From contig CP048486.1 of assembly GCA_025560025.1 (NCBI GenBank), positions 930,001 through 994,000 on the forward strand: a DNA stretch of 64,000 nt, written 5' to 3'. Shown one piece after another: positions 54,581-63,319 of the stretch. Position 1 is the first letter of the stretch, and each line of letters begins with the position of its first letter. The translations under genes and the position numbers were made by a program. Source of the stretch: Agrobacterium tumefaciens. GTDB lineage: Bacteria; Pseudomonadota; Alphaproteobacteria; Rhizobiales; Rhizobiaceae. The notes under the pieces were generated by a model. That model saw nothing but the letters and a program-made list of their open reading frames with translations, ran no database searches and was not told the DNA's origin.

Positions 54581-55285
54581 ATGCCCGATGTCATCATTCA
54601 CTCCTCTTTACTTCACCCCTTGACCCAACCTCTCATCGAAGGCCTGATCAGCGAATATGACGGGCGATATGGCGCGACAGATCGCCCCGGCGGTGCGCGC
54701 GGCGAGATATTCCGATATCCGGAAGGGCTCTACTCCCCGCCGCTGGGCGATCTCCTGCTGGTGCAGCGAGATGGCAGGACCATTGCCGGCGGCGCCTTCA
54801 TGAGCCACGACGACGAAACGGCCGAAATAAAGCGGATATGGACCGATCCATCGCTGCGACGTCAGGGACTTGCCCGCACCATCATGTCGGCGCTTGAAGA
54901 AAGCGCTGCAGCCCTTGGCTATACCCGCACCTATCTCTCGACCGGATTTCGTCAGCCGGAAGCCGTGGCGCTTTACCTCAGCCTTGGATATCGCCCGCTT
55001 TTCGACCCGGCGGCCGATCCGCATCTTTATCGCTCGCTACCTTTCGAAAAGCACATCGGTGCCAGGGCCGGGCACAGGGGAAACACGCCCGTCTATCCTC
55101 CCGCCGCTTCCTTCGAAGAGGCGACCGCGCGAGTGAAAGCTTTAAAGGAAGGGCAGGAGGCGAAAATCCTGGCGCGCTTTGCCGGACACAGCGCAGCACG
55201 GGCTGAGGCCGGACGCGATGAACTATCGTACCAGAGCGTGCTTTCCGCCCGTACGGCTCAACCCTCAGCACGGAGTGCGACATGA
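54581..55285 (+). CDS. GNAT-family N-acetyltransferase with C-terminal extension
   Basis: A 234-residue protein. The GNAT fold covers about residues 1-155: GDLLLVQRDGRTIAGGAFM (beta 4), IKRIWTDPSLRRQGLARTIMSALEE (acetyl-CoA pyrophosphate loop R-R-Q-G-L-A) and EAVALYLSLGYRPLF. The last 75 residues are a helical extension ending near the stop, which overlaps the next LLM gene by 4 bases. I chose ATG 54581, where the fold begins; an upstream in-frame ATG at 54458 is possible but lies in promoter-like DNA. Coupling to monooxygenases suggests N-acetylation of an amine substrate before or after oxidation, as in Bacillus S-alkylcysteine salvage. Confidence 0.85.
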   Translation: MPDVIIHSSLLHPLTQPLIEGLISEYDGRYGATDRPGGARGEIFRYPEGLYSPPLGDLLLVQRDGRTIAGGAFMSHDDETAEIKRIWTDPSLRRQGLARTIMSALEESAAALGYTRTYLSTGFRQPEAVALYLSLGYRPLFDPAADPHLYRSLPFEKHIGARAGHRGNTPVYPPAASFEEATARVKALKEGQEAKILARFAGHSAARAEAGRDELSYQSVLSARTAQPSARSAT

Positions 55286-56304
55286 CTTTCGCAACGAATT
55301 TTCATCTGGGCATAGACCTCAGTCACCGTTCGCTTGATGTATTCGGGCAAGACAGCAAGTCAAATGGCCTTCTCCGGCGTCTTGACGAAGGTTTCGATCT
55401 CATCACCCTTGAAGACGATTTTGCGTGCTCCACAGGCGATGGCCTCGACGCCATATTGCTCGCAAACTGGCTTGGCGCCCGAACCAGCCATGCCGGCATC
55501 CTCGCCGGTGCGCCGATCAACTTCCTTGAACCCTTCCATGTATCGACCGCCATCGCCACACTCGATTACGTTACCGAAGGTCGTGCCGGCCTTCTTGCGC
55601 AACCGCTTGAGGGCAGCCGGGCGGCTGCGGCAAGACGCGCGACAGGGGAGCTTAACGGCTATCCGGAAAACAACCGCCAGGCGCTCGAACGGGATTTCGA
55701 TGAAGCGATAGACGTCATTCGTCGGCTCTGGGACAGCTGGGAAGATGACGCCGTCATCCGCGATCCGGAAAGCCAGCGCTTCATTGACGGCGCAAAATTG
55801 CGCTATGTCGATTTCAGGGGCGCAAATTTTAACGTCCTCGGCCCGTCGATCACACCGCGGCCTCCACAAGGCCAGCCCGTCATCGCTGCCATAGTGGGAC
55901 CTGAAGACAGCACCCTTCCGACCTCCGCCGTCGATCTCGCCTTCCTGCGTGCAAGCGAGAGCGAGCTTTTGTCGCTGGTGAGGGGGCTCAAATCCAGACA
56001 TCCGGAGCTGCGGCTCCTTGCCGACATCGGCATTGGGGCTGACGAGCCCGAAAAAGATACGATCCCGCAATGGAAGAGTGACGTGGAGACGACGATTTCG
56101 CAGGCACGTGCATTGGCCGCAGCGGGGCTGGATGGCATCCGCTTCCTGCCACGGCAACCGGAACGGGACCTTGCACCCCTCGCGGATCATATCCTGCCGG
56201 CGCTTCGCAATGCCGGACTTGCGCAACCAGGACGCGGATCGACGCTGCGTGACCGCCTGTCATTGCCTGCCGCCGTGAACCGTTACGCCGTCGCAGCCGC
56301 CTGA
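55282..56304 (+). CDS. LLM-class flavin-dependent oxidoreductase (divergent)
   Basis: A 340-residue luciferase-like protein, more divergent than its neighbours. Recognisable segments are FHLGIDLSHRS, FDLITLEDDFACSTGDGLDAILLANWL, PFHVSTAIATLDYVTEGRAGLLAQ, RDFDEAIDVIRRLWDSWEDDAV and VDFRGANFNVLGPSITPRPPQGQPV. The usual GNGGGW-type phosphate loop is changed. Its ATG overlaps the GNAT stop (ATGA), so the two proteins are translationally coupled and likely act on one substrate. It may be catalytic with altered specificity, or an accessory subunit. Confidence 0.85.
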   Translation: MTFATNFHLGIDLSHRSLDVFGQDSKSNGLLRRLDEGFDLITLEDDFACSTGDGLDAILLANWLGARTSHAGILAGAPINFLEPFHVSTAIATLDYVTEGRAGLLAQPLEGSRAAAARRATGELNGYPENNRQALERDFDEAIDVIRRLWDSWEDDAVIRDPESQRFIDGAKLRYVDFRGANFNVLGPSITPRPPQGQPVIAAIVGPEDSTLPTSAVDLAFLRASESELLSLVRGLKSRHPELRLLADIGIGADEPEKDTIPQWKSDVETTISQARALAAAGLDGIRFLPRQPERDLAPLADHILPALRNAGLAQPGRGSTLRDRLSLPAAVNRYAVAAA

Positions 56305-56324
56305 AAGCCATCGGAAATAACACC

Positions 56325-57593
56325 ATGTCAAAGAAGCAAGTCATCATCGGGGCCCAGTTTCCGGGCGTCAACAACTTCACGGTCTGGAGCGATCCAGCGG
56401 CCGGCAGCCAGATCGCCTTCTCGTCTTTCAGGCATTTCGCCGAAACGGTGGAGCGGGGAAAACTGGACTTCATTTTCCTCGCAGAGGGGTTACGGGTACG
56501 CGAACAGAAGGGTCGTTTCCACGAACTGGATGTGGTTGGGCGGCCGAACACATTGGCGATCCTGACGGCAATCTCCGCCGTCACCACCAATGTGGGCCTG
56601 ATCGGAACGCTCACCACAACATTTAACGAGCCCTATCCGTTAGCCCGCCAGCTTGCCACGCTTGATACCCTTTCAAACGGCCGCGCCGGCTGGAATGTCG
56701 TCACCTCGCCCGGCGCCTTTACCGGCGCGAATTTCCGAAGAGGCGACCATCTGCCCTTTGCCGAACGTTATGAGCGCGCAAGGGAATTTATCGAGGCGAC
56801 GCGGGCCATCTGGAAGGGGCAGGATTTTGCCTTCAAGTCCAAGCACTTCGATATCGCCGGCCGTTCCGATCTGCCACCCTCGCCGCAAGGCGCTCCCGTC
56901 ATCGCGCAGGCCGGAGATTCCGAGACCGGCCGCGAGCTAGCCGCCAGCCACGCCGATGTCATCTATTCCCGCCACGGCACGCTTGAGGATGGGCAGGCCT
57001 TCTACAAGGACGTCAAGGCGCGGCTTTCCAGATATGGCCGCAGCGCGGACGACCTGAAAATATTGCCCGGCGCCGCTTTCGTTCTGGGCGACAGCCAGGA
57101 AGATGCCGAGGAACGGCAGCGCGCCATTCGTTTGCAGCAGGTAAGCCCGAAAAACGCGATCGTATTTCTGGAACAGGTATGGAATCGCGATCTCTCTTCT
57201 TATGACCCGGATGGACCGCTGCCGGAGATCGACCCCGAAGTCGCCTCTCCTGCAGTTGCGCAAGGCCGTGCGAGCCGTGTCGACGACCGGCTGGAAACCG
57301 CCCGCACCTGGCGGGAAATCGCCAAGCGCGAAAAATTGAGCATCCGTCAGCTCATCATCAAGGTGACGGCACGCCAGCATTTCATCGGCACGCCGGAAAC
57401 GGTGGCGAGACAGATCAACAACTACGTTCAGGAAAACGCCGCCGACGGCTTCGTTTTTGCCCCGCATCTTACGCCAACAGGCTTTGATGAGTTCGTCGAC
57501 AAGGTCATTCCCTATCTTCAGGAATGGGGCGTCTACCGACAGCAATATGAAACGCAGACATTGCGGGGCAATCTCGGCCTCGCCGTGCATTGA
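56325..57593 (+). CDS. LLM-class flavin-dependent monooxygenase, NtaA/DmoA type
   Basis: A 422-residue protein with a complete N-terminus: VIIGAQFPGVNNFTVWSDP, KLDFIFLAEGLRVREQKG, VGLIGTLTTTFNEPYPLARQLATLDTLSNGRAGWNVVTSPG and APVIAQAGDSETGRELAASHADVIY. This family includes nitrilotriacetate, dimethyl-sulfide and dibenzothiophene-sulfone monooxygenases and Bacillus YtnJ/CmoJ. It needs FMNH2. It lies 20 bases after the preceding LLM gene in the GNAT operon. It is related to, but not a duplicate of, the gene at 45067-46389. Confidence 0.92.
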   Translation: MSKKQVIIGAQFPGVNNFTVWSDPAAGSQIAFSSFRHFAETVERGKLDFIFLAEGLRVREQKGRFHELDVVGRPNTLAILTAISAVTTNVGLIGTLTTTFNEPYPLARQLATLDTLSNGRAGWNVVTSPGAFTGANFRRGDHLPFAERYERAREFIEATRAIWKGQDFAFKSKHFDIAGRSDLPPSPQGAPVIAQAGDSETGRELAASHADVIYSRHGTLEDGQAFYKDVKARLSRYGRSADDLKILPGAAFVLGDSQEDAEERQRAIRLQQVSPKNAIVFLEQVWNRDLSSYDPDGPLPEIDPEVASPAVAQGRASRVDDRLETARTWREIAKREKLSIRQLIIKVTARQHFIGTPETVARQINNYVQENAADGFVFAPHLTPTGFDEFVDKVIPYLQEWGVYRQQYETQTLRGNLGLAVH

Positions 57594-57625
57594 TCCTTGG
57601 TTCACTCCGGGACCTACGAGAAATA

Positions 57626-57656
57626 CCGACAGGCCACCTTTTTCAAGGCCTGTCGG
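57626..57656. terminator. hairpin between the LLM and cysteine synthase genes
   Basis: A perfect 10-bp stem CCGACAGGCC / GGCCTGTCGG with an 11-base loop lies between convergent genes. T-tracts are weak on both sides (ACTTGCTTTC on plus, TATTTCTCG on minus). Confidence 0.65.
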
Positions 57657-57716
57657 CACTTGCTTTCAAACGAGTGCGCCACGGAATTCTAAATTCCGTA
57701 CCCCTTGCTTGATCTT

Positions 57717-58673
57717 TCAGTCCAGCGCATCAAAAAGCGAAAGATATCGCTCACCACTATCGGGAAAGACGACGGCAATCGTCTTGCCCCTGTTTTCCAC
57801 GCGCCGTGAAAGTTCGATGGCAACCGCGATGGCAGCGCCGGACGAGGTTCCGACCAGGAGGCCTTCCTCCCTTGCGACAGCAAGTGCCGCCCGCCGCGCC
57901 TGCTCGGTCGTAACGGCGACAACCTCATCCACAACGCCCTTGTTGTAAGTCTCCGGCAGGGTGCTTTCCTCCACCTCCGTGACCTTGTGAACGCCTTCGA
58001 TCGTCGGTGCCCCAGGGTTATCGGGGGACGGAACGGACTCCGGCGTAGGCTCGGCAACGACAATTTTTATTTCCGGGTTTTGCGACTTGAGAAAGCGCCC
58101 GGCACCGGAAACGGTGCCGCCCGTACCAACCGTAGCCACCAGAATATCGATGTTTCCGTCGGTATCGCGCCAAATCTCGGGCCCGGTCGTCTCGAAATGC
58201 ACCTGCGGGTTGGCGTCATTGGAGCGCTGACCGGTGTAAAAGGCGTCAGGGTTTTCACCCTTGATCCGATCGATAATGCGATGGATCGCATCGGGCTGGA
58301 AAAGCTCCTCGTTTTCGATCAGTTCGATCTCGGATCCAAATTGGCGCAGAATATTGATCTTATCCTCGCTGATCGTATTGCGAAGGTAAAATTTCGTGCG
58401 ATATCCGCGCGCGGCGGCGACAGCCGCAAATCCTATACCCGTATTGCCACTGGTGAGATCAAAAAGAAGATCACCCGGCTTCAATTTGCCGTTCTTCTCC
58501 GCTTCGCGGATGATGCCCCATGCGGTTCGGTCTTTCACGCTGCCTGCGGGATTGAGGTACTCGATCTTGGCAAGGATCCTCGACGAAAGATCGTATTTCT
58601 CCGCTATTCTGGCGAGTTCCACGAGCGGCGTGTTGCCGACGAGTTCCGTAAAATCACGATAGATCCTGCCCAA
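57717..58673 (-). CDS. cysteine synthase / cystathionine beta-synthase family enzyme
   Basis: A 318-residue fold-type II PLP enzyme. Schiff-base Lys47 is in NPAGSVKDR, the substrate loop is LTSGNTGIGFAAVAAA, and the cofactor phosphate loop is GTGGTVSGAGR. The closest role is O-acetylserine sulfhydrylase, making cysteine from sulfide or thiosulfate. The QRSNDANPQVHFETTGPEIW segment fits CysK/CysM but varies from the housekeeping form, so it is probably an accessory paralogue. Context with sulfur-liberating oxygenases and a rhodanese suggests it captures released sulfur. Confidence 0.88.
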   Translation of the reverse strand: MGRIYRDFTELVGNTPLVELARIAEKYDLSSRILAKIEYLNPAGSVKDRTAWGIIREAEKNGKLKPGDLLFDLTSGNTGIGFAAVAAARGYRTKFYLRNTISEDKINILRQFGSEIELIENEELFQPDAIHRIIDRIKGENPDAFYTGQRSNDANPQVHFETTGPEIWRDTDGNIDILVATVGTGGTVSGAGRFLKSQNPEIKIVVAEPTPESVPSPDNPGAPTIEGVHKVTEVEESTLPETYNKGVVDEVVAVTTEQARRAALAVAREEGLLVGTSSGAAIAVAIELSRRVENRGKTIAVVFPDSGERYLSLFDALD

Positions 58674-58882
58674 TTTCGCTATCCTGTTTTGAATTGAAGG
58701 GGATGTGAAACGACCCGGACAAGGCGCGGGCTCACCTGGCTTCCATCCGTTGACGAGAAGAAATAGGAGGTTGAAAGCGGGCTTGGCGAGACATCTTCAC
58801 GCTCAGGCGACACGGTGTTTCGCCCATGATGCAAATCTGCCCAGGCCGATCGTCGCAGCGCCATCCGTGACGCACAGCTTTC

Positions 58883-60136
58883 TCACGCGTCAGTTTTTTC
58901 GCTCTCAGTTCGTGGGGCTATTCCCACACCTCCCTGCGGTATTGGCAGGGTGCCGTTCACCGCGAAATCTCCCACGATACGGTCGTGATAAATGCGGGGA
59001 TTGTGCGAGGTTATGGTGCGGGCGTTTCGCCAGTGCCGGTCCAGACCATGGCTGCGCTTTGCCGCGGAGGCGCCAAGGGCATCGAAAAGGATCGTGGAAG
59101 CGTCGAGGATCAGATTGCTGACCACGGTAACCGACTGGCTGACCTCGAGGTCCGCATTGCGATTTGCCAGCGCAATGCGCTCCTCATCCCCGGAGAGATT
59201 GGCCTCATAGGCAGCCTGCAAGGCTTCTGCCGCCTTTAACACGATAACGCCGGCGCTGTAGGCCGCACCTCTCACCCGCCCCACGACCTGAAGCACCTGT
59301 GGGTCTTCGGCAAAACGCGAGGCGTTGCTGCGCTGATAGACCCGCTTGCGTTCCGCCACATGACGGGCGATTTCCGTGGCGGCCGCGCGGCCAATGCCGG
59401 CAAGTGAGGCCAGATGGACAAGCTGGAAAAAGCCGCCTGAATAGCTGAAGCGAAGGGCGCTTGGCTTGATGAGATCATCGGAAATCGCCACGTCCGTAAA
59501 ACGCGCCGTACCGCTGGCCGTCAGTGCCTGCCCAAAACCGTCCCAGTCGTTGAGAATCTCAACGCCTTCCGCCCTGGTGGGAACGAGAGCGCCAACCGGT
59601 ACGCCATCGCCATCCACGGCGCCGAGCGTGATCCAGTCGGCATAAAGCGAGCCGGTCGTATAATATTTCTCGCCATTCAGCCGCCAGCCGCCGCCATATC
59701 GGGTAAGCTGGGTGGAATATGTTCCAATCCGGGCATCTCCCAATTCGGAAAAACCGCTGCCGATGGTTTCGTCCTGTCCGATCCGGGTAAGCCATGCATC
59801 CCGCCATGACGAAGCTGCAGCGTTGAGCAGGTCCTCCGTGAACCCCAGGTGGCTGCGGTAGGCATTGGTGAGATTGGGATCCGCTTCCGCCAGTTCGATG
59901 ATGAGCCCGAAAAGCTCCGGAAGCGTCAAACCGAGACCACCAAACTCCTCCGGCAGACGCAGCCTGGAAAAGCCGGCTTTTTTCAATGCTTGATAATCAT
60001 CGAAACGAAGCTCGCGATCGAGATCGTGCCGTATGGAATCCCTGCCAATTTCGGAAAAAATCCCCCGAAAATTCTCGGCTATCGTATCAAAGCGTGCGCT
60101 GGGAGCGGAACCCCAGGCCTGGGCGGCATTGGTCAT
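58883..60136 (-). CDS. acyl-CoA-dehydrogenase-fold flavoprotein, SfnB/DszC-like
   Basis: A 417-residue protein. N-terminal helical domain LRFDDYQALKKAGFSRLRLPEEFGG, then FTEDLLNAAASSWRDAWL. The middle beta domain has WRLNGEKYYTTGSLYADWITLGAVD. The C-terminal helical domain ends HGLDRHWRNARTITSHNPRIYHDRIVGDFAVNG, the signature of the SfnB/DszC/SoxC branch that oxidises sulfur compounds with FMNH2 rather than acyl-CoA. ATG 60136 has AGGA 7 bases upstream. It is the third gene of an operon with the binding protein and rhodanese. Confidence 0.9.
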   Translation of the reverse strand: MTNAAQAWGSAPSARFDTIAENFRGIFSEIGRDSIRHDLDRELRFDDYQALKKAGFSRLRLPEEFGGLGLTLPELFGLIIELAEADPNLTNAYRSHLGFTEDLLNAAASSWRDAWLTRIGQDETIGSGFSELGDARIGTYSTQLTRYGGGWRLNGEKYYTTGSLYADWITLGAVDGDGVPVGALVPTRAEGVEILNDWDGFGQALTASGTARFTDVAISDDLIKPSALRFSYSGGFFQLVHLASLAGIGRAAATEIARHVAERKRVYQRSNASRFAEDPQVLQVVGRVRGAAYSAGVIVLKAAEALQAAYEANLSGDEERIALANRNADLEVSQSVTVVSNLILDASTILFDALGASAAKRSHGLDRHWRNARTITSHNPRIYHDRIVGDFAVNGTLPIPQGGVGIAPRTESEKTDA

Positions 60137-60181
60137 TACAAATTCCTGTCTGTGGACCACTCTGGTGAATATCCCGCCGAC

Positions 60182-61273
60182 CTATGCGGCAGCGGCTTCG
60201 GCACCCTGTTCGAAGTCGTGCAAATGAATGGCGATTTCAAAGCCCCGGCGTTTCAGCCAGTGGGCAACCACGCTTGCGCGGGCGCCCAGCAGGTCATCCA
60301 CCAGAATGACCCGCGCTCCGCGCACGGCAATGGTGCGATAGGCAACACCGAGAAGCTGTCCGCCTTCCGAAGAAATCGAACCTTGCAGGTGTGAGACCGC
60401 GAATTCTTCCGGTGTTCTGACATCGAGGAAATAGGTCGTTCGCGCCGGGTCCCGCAACCATGTCTCGGCCGTGACATGATCGATAAACAACACCTCGTCA
60501 TCGCGGGAAAATGTTTCCAGACGTGTCTTTGCGATGTGCCTGGCGTCATCACTGGCGGGCGAATAGGTTTGTGAAAGACCCGTTTCCAGTTCAAACCCGT
60601 CATCCGTCCAGCCGCGCGTCCCATCATGCAAATAGCTGACATCGTTTTCGACACCGGCGTCGATCAACGTCTGGGCGCCAAGGATTGCACGGGGAAGGCC
60701 CGCACAGGAGACGACAACCCTTGTTTTGGGTGAGGGCACGAGGTCGGAAAAACGCAGCAGAAGTTCTGCACCCGGCACACCAATGGCACCCGGAACGTGC
60801 GCCTTTTCATATTCCGCTATTGTGCGGGTGTCGATGACGACAACATCTTCGCCGGCTTCCTTCCACGCCTTGAGTTCGCGGGCGAAAACGACGGGTGTGT
60901 TCTTTTCGCCGCGTATCTGCTGGACGAAGGGAACGCCGGGAATATCGAATGTCGGCAAGGCGTCAACGCCGCCCTCAATCCACGCCGGAATTCCTCCGCG
61001 CAGAAAATGAATGTCGCTCCAGCCCCTGGCGGCCAGCCGCTCCGCCGCCTGCTCCGCGCTTCCCTTGCCATCATCCACCAGAACGGTTCGCACGACGCGG
61101 CGTGGAATGAAGCGCTCGATTTCCGCATCCAGTCTTTCAGCCGGAAGGTTGGTCGCAAACAGCGGCGAGGCATACCCCACCTCTTCTGCGGAGCGAATGT
61201 CGAGAACGGCAAGCTCCCTGCCATCTCTCAACCATTCGATGAGGCGGTCTTTGGTTACAGCATGTACGGACAT
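60182..61273 (-). CDS. triple-rhodanese sulfurtransferase with one catalytic cysteine
   Basis: A 363-residue protein of three tandem rhodanese domains (about 5-102, 130-225 and 265-355). Each shows the beta-strand plus D-R motif: VLDIRSAEEVGYASP, VVIDTRTIAEYEKAHVPGAIGVPGAE and YFLDVRTPEEFAVSHLQGSI. Only the middle domain has the active-site Cys (Cys190 in VVVSCAGLPRAI). In the first and third, Asp-Asp replaces the Cys loop (LVDDGKGSA, LVDDLLGAR). It should transfer sulfane sulfur, for example from thiosulfate. AGGAGG lies 7 bases before ATG 61273. It sits between the binding protein and the SfnB-like genes. Confidence 0.9.
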   Translation of the reverse strand: MSVHAVTKDRLIEWLRDGRELAVLDIRSAEEVGYASPLFATNLPAERLDAEIERFIPRRVVRTVLVDDGKGSAEQAAERLAARGWSDIHFLRGGIPAWIEGGVDALPTFDIPGVPFVQQIRGEKNTPVVFARELKAWKEAGEDVVVIDTRTIAEYEKAHVPGAIGVPGAELLLRFSDLVPSPKTRVVVSCAGLPRAILGAQTLIDAGVENDVSYLHDGTRGWTDDGFELETGLSQTYSPASDDARHIAKTRLETFSRDDEVLFIDHVTAETWLRDPARTTYFLDVRTPEEFAVSHLQGSISSEGGQLLGVAYRTIAVRGARVILVDDLLGARASVVAHWLKRRGFEIAIHLHDFEQGAEAAAA

Positions 61274-61313
61274 TGCGTATCCTCCTGGCAAATCCTGATT
61301 TCAGATGTGGGTT

Positions 61314-62921
61314 TCAGGCGGTGGGATCGAGCCACAGATCGCCGAAACTCCAGTTGAGACCCTGCGCGCCGGTGACGTAGTTCTTGACCCGCTTGTGCGC
61401 GACGATCTGGCTTCCCGCCGCGACCAGATCGACCGAGGCGACGTCGTTATGGATGAGGTGCTGAAACTTGCTCCAGATCACCCAGCGTTTTTTCGGATCC
61501 GGCTCGATGGCCGCAGCCTCCAGAAGCGCATCCGCCTCGGGATTGGCGTAGTTGGCCGCGTTGGAAAAGGGCAGCCCGATCTTGAAATTCTTGCTCCAAT
61601 AGGCGCGCTGGATGCCGAGCGACGGATCGAAAGTGTTGGAAAGGGATTCCACTACCAGATCAAAAGCGCGATCCGTGTAGACCGTCTTCAGATAGGTCGG
61701 CAGGTCGTATTTGCGGATTTCGACGGCGACGCCGATCTTCTCGAGCTGGTTGCGAAGCACATCCGCAAAGCCGGGAGCGAGATAGGAATTATAGGTCAAA
61801 CGCGCTGCAAAACGTTTGCCGTCGTCCTTGCGGGGATATCCCGCCGCATCGAGCAGTTTTTCCGCTTGCCCGGGATCATAGCCATGGGCCTTGACCGATG
61901 CGTCGTACCAGTTCGGTAGGGCTGTGCTGACGGGGCTCGGCGATACCTGCGCATAACCGAAAAGCGCCACATTGACGATTTCATCAAGATTGATCGCCTT
62001 GGCAATGGCAAGGCGGACATCTTTCTTGCGGAAGATTTCGTTATCGTAATTGAAAAACAGCTGTTGCTGCGGACCCGCATAGGCATAGGTGTTGGTGTCC
62101 AGAACGAGATCGGGGTTCTGTTTCAACCGTTCGAGATCCGCCAGCGGAACCGGGTTGTCGCCAATATCGACTTCACCCGTTTCCAGTGCCACGGCCCGGG
62201 CAGCCGGATCGGTGATGATGCGCAGAATGATGCGATCGAGATAAGGTTTGCCCGCATCCCAATAGTCAGGGTTTCGTTCGAAGATCAGATGGCTTCCCGG
62301 TGTCCATTCGGTGAGCTTGAAGGGACCGGTGCCAATCGCGGTCTGCAGCGTCTGGCCGTCGGCGGGCTTCAGCTTTTCAAAAATATGCTTCGGCACAATC
62401 GGCGATTCCGAACTCGATTGCGCGGCGATCAGAAACGGCGCCGGTTTGGAAAGAACGATAATCGCGGTCAAGGGGTCCGGCGTCTCCACCGCCTCGACAT
62501 TCTGATAGGTTATGCGGCCGCGCGGATGGGCTTCCTTCAGGCGGAAAATCGAAAACGCGACGTCTTGCGAGGTAAAATCCTGACCATCGTGCCATTTTAC
62601 ATTTGGGCGAAGTTTGAAAGTGTAACGAAGATGGTCATCCGAAACGGACCATTCCGTGGCCAGCAAAGGTTGCGGATTGAGGTCGAAATCGAATGTCAGA
62701 AGACCTTCGACGATCTTCGGACCGATCGCCTGCCCCGTGCCGGACGACGTGTTGATGGCAAAAAGCGCGTTGCCGGGATCAACACGATAAAGCAGCTTGA
62801 GGGTGCCGCCGGACACGGGCCGGCTCGCATCGCTGCTTGCAGCGAATAACGAGCCTGGCAGGGCCGTCCCTGCCGTTGCCAGAAGAAGCATTTTGTTGAA
62901 CTGGCGGCGTCCTATCGTCAT
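61314..62921 (-). CDS. ABC transporter substrate-binding protein, family 5 (orphan)
   Basis: A 535-residue SBP_bac_5 protein. Tat-like signal GRRQFNKMLLLATAGTALPG then SLFAAS; the mature part has GGTLKLLYRVDPGNALFAIN, YTFKLRPNVKWHDGQDFTSQDV and GTGPFKLTEWTPGSHLIFERNPDYWD. It is more distant from the two paralogues at 50-53 kb. No permease gene is adjacent, so it may feed the 48-50 kb permeases or act with a system encoded outside the window. ATG 62921 has GGGGA upstream; a much longer in-frame reading upstream is non-coding. It leads the operon with rhodanese and SfnB-like genes. Confidence 0.93.
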   Translation of the reverse strand: MTIGRRQFNKMLLLATAGTALPGSLFAASSDASRPVSGGTLKLLYRVDPGNALFAINTSSGTGQAIGPKIVEGLLTFDFDLNPQPLLATEWSVSDDHLRYTFKLRPNVKWHDGQDFTSQDVAFSIFRLKEAHPRGRITYQNVEAVETPDPLTAIIVLSKPAPFLIAAQSSSESPIVPKHIFEKLKPADGQTLQTAIGTGPFKLTEWTPGSHLIFERNPDYWDAGKPYLDRIILRIITDPAARAVALETGEVDIGDNPVPLADLERLKQNPDLVLDTNTYAYAGPQQQLFFNYDNEIFRKKDVRLAIAKAINLDEIVNVALFGYAQVSPSPVSTALPNWYDASVKAHGYDPGQAEKLLDAAGYPRKDDGKRFAARLTYNSYLAPGFADVLRNQLEKIGVAVEIRKYDLPTYLKTVYTDRAFDLVVESLSNTFDPSLGIQRAYWSKNFKIGLPFSNAANYANPEADALLEAAAIEPDPKKRWVIWSKFQHLIHNDVASVDLVAAGSQIVAHKRVKNYVTGAQGLNWSFGDLWLDPTA

Positions 62922-63319
62922 GAAAATCCCCGTTTGAAAACGTCGTTTCGATGACGAAAGCATCGGGGCAAAGCGGCGCGTTCCTAAGAAGAAAATTCTT
63001 CTCATCCCACAAAGAAAACATTTCTTGCAGAATTTTATTCCAATACGTGCGCGGCGAGGCACCAGAATTTGTGCTGAATTACAGGACTGCCTTGGATCGC
63101 CGTTGCGTTTCTTCGCAGCACGGCGAGATAAAAGGAAATCTCGACCGCACGTGTCTGGGACTTCGCTTGGAAATGTTGTTTCACTGAAAAAACGCGAATG
63201 AGTAAGACATTGCTCGGCACAGGACCTCGCACAGCATATCAAGTCACAGGCGCTTAGCCACCTTCCCCGGCCCCCATCCGGCCCTGCCCTCCACTCCCAA
63301 CATTCCGGAGTTTCGTACG
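62922..63319. other. divergent intergenic region, orphan binding protein / nitroreductase
   Basis: About 400 bases without a gene. It contains a dyad AGAAGAA-AA-TTCTTCT at 62987-63002, about 66 bases before the binding-protein start, which may be an operator. The remainder shows no clear structure. Confidence 0.5.

Noticed and set aside
62922..63242. A 107-residue N-terminal extension of the orphan binding protein
   Set aside because: The extension has no export logic and precedes a clear Tat-type signal peptide that starts at 62921.
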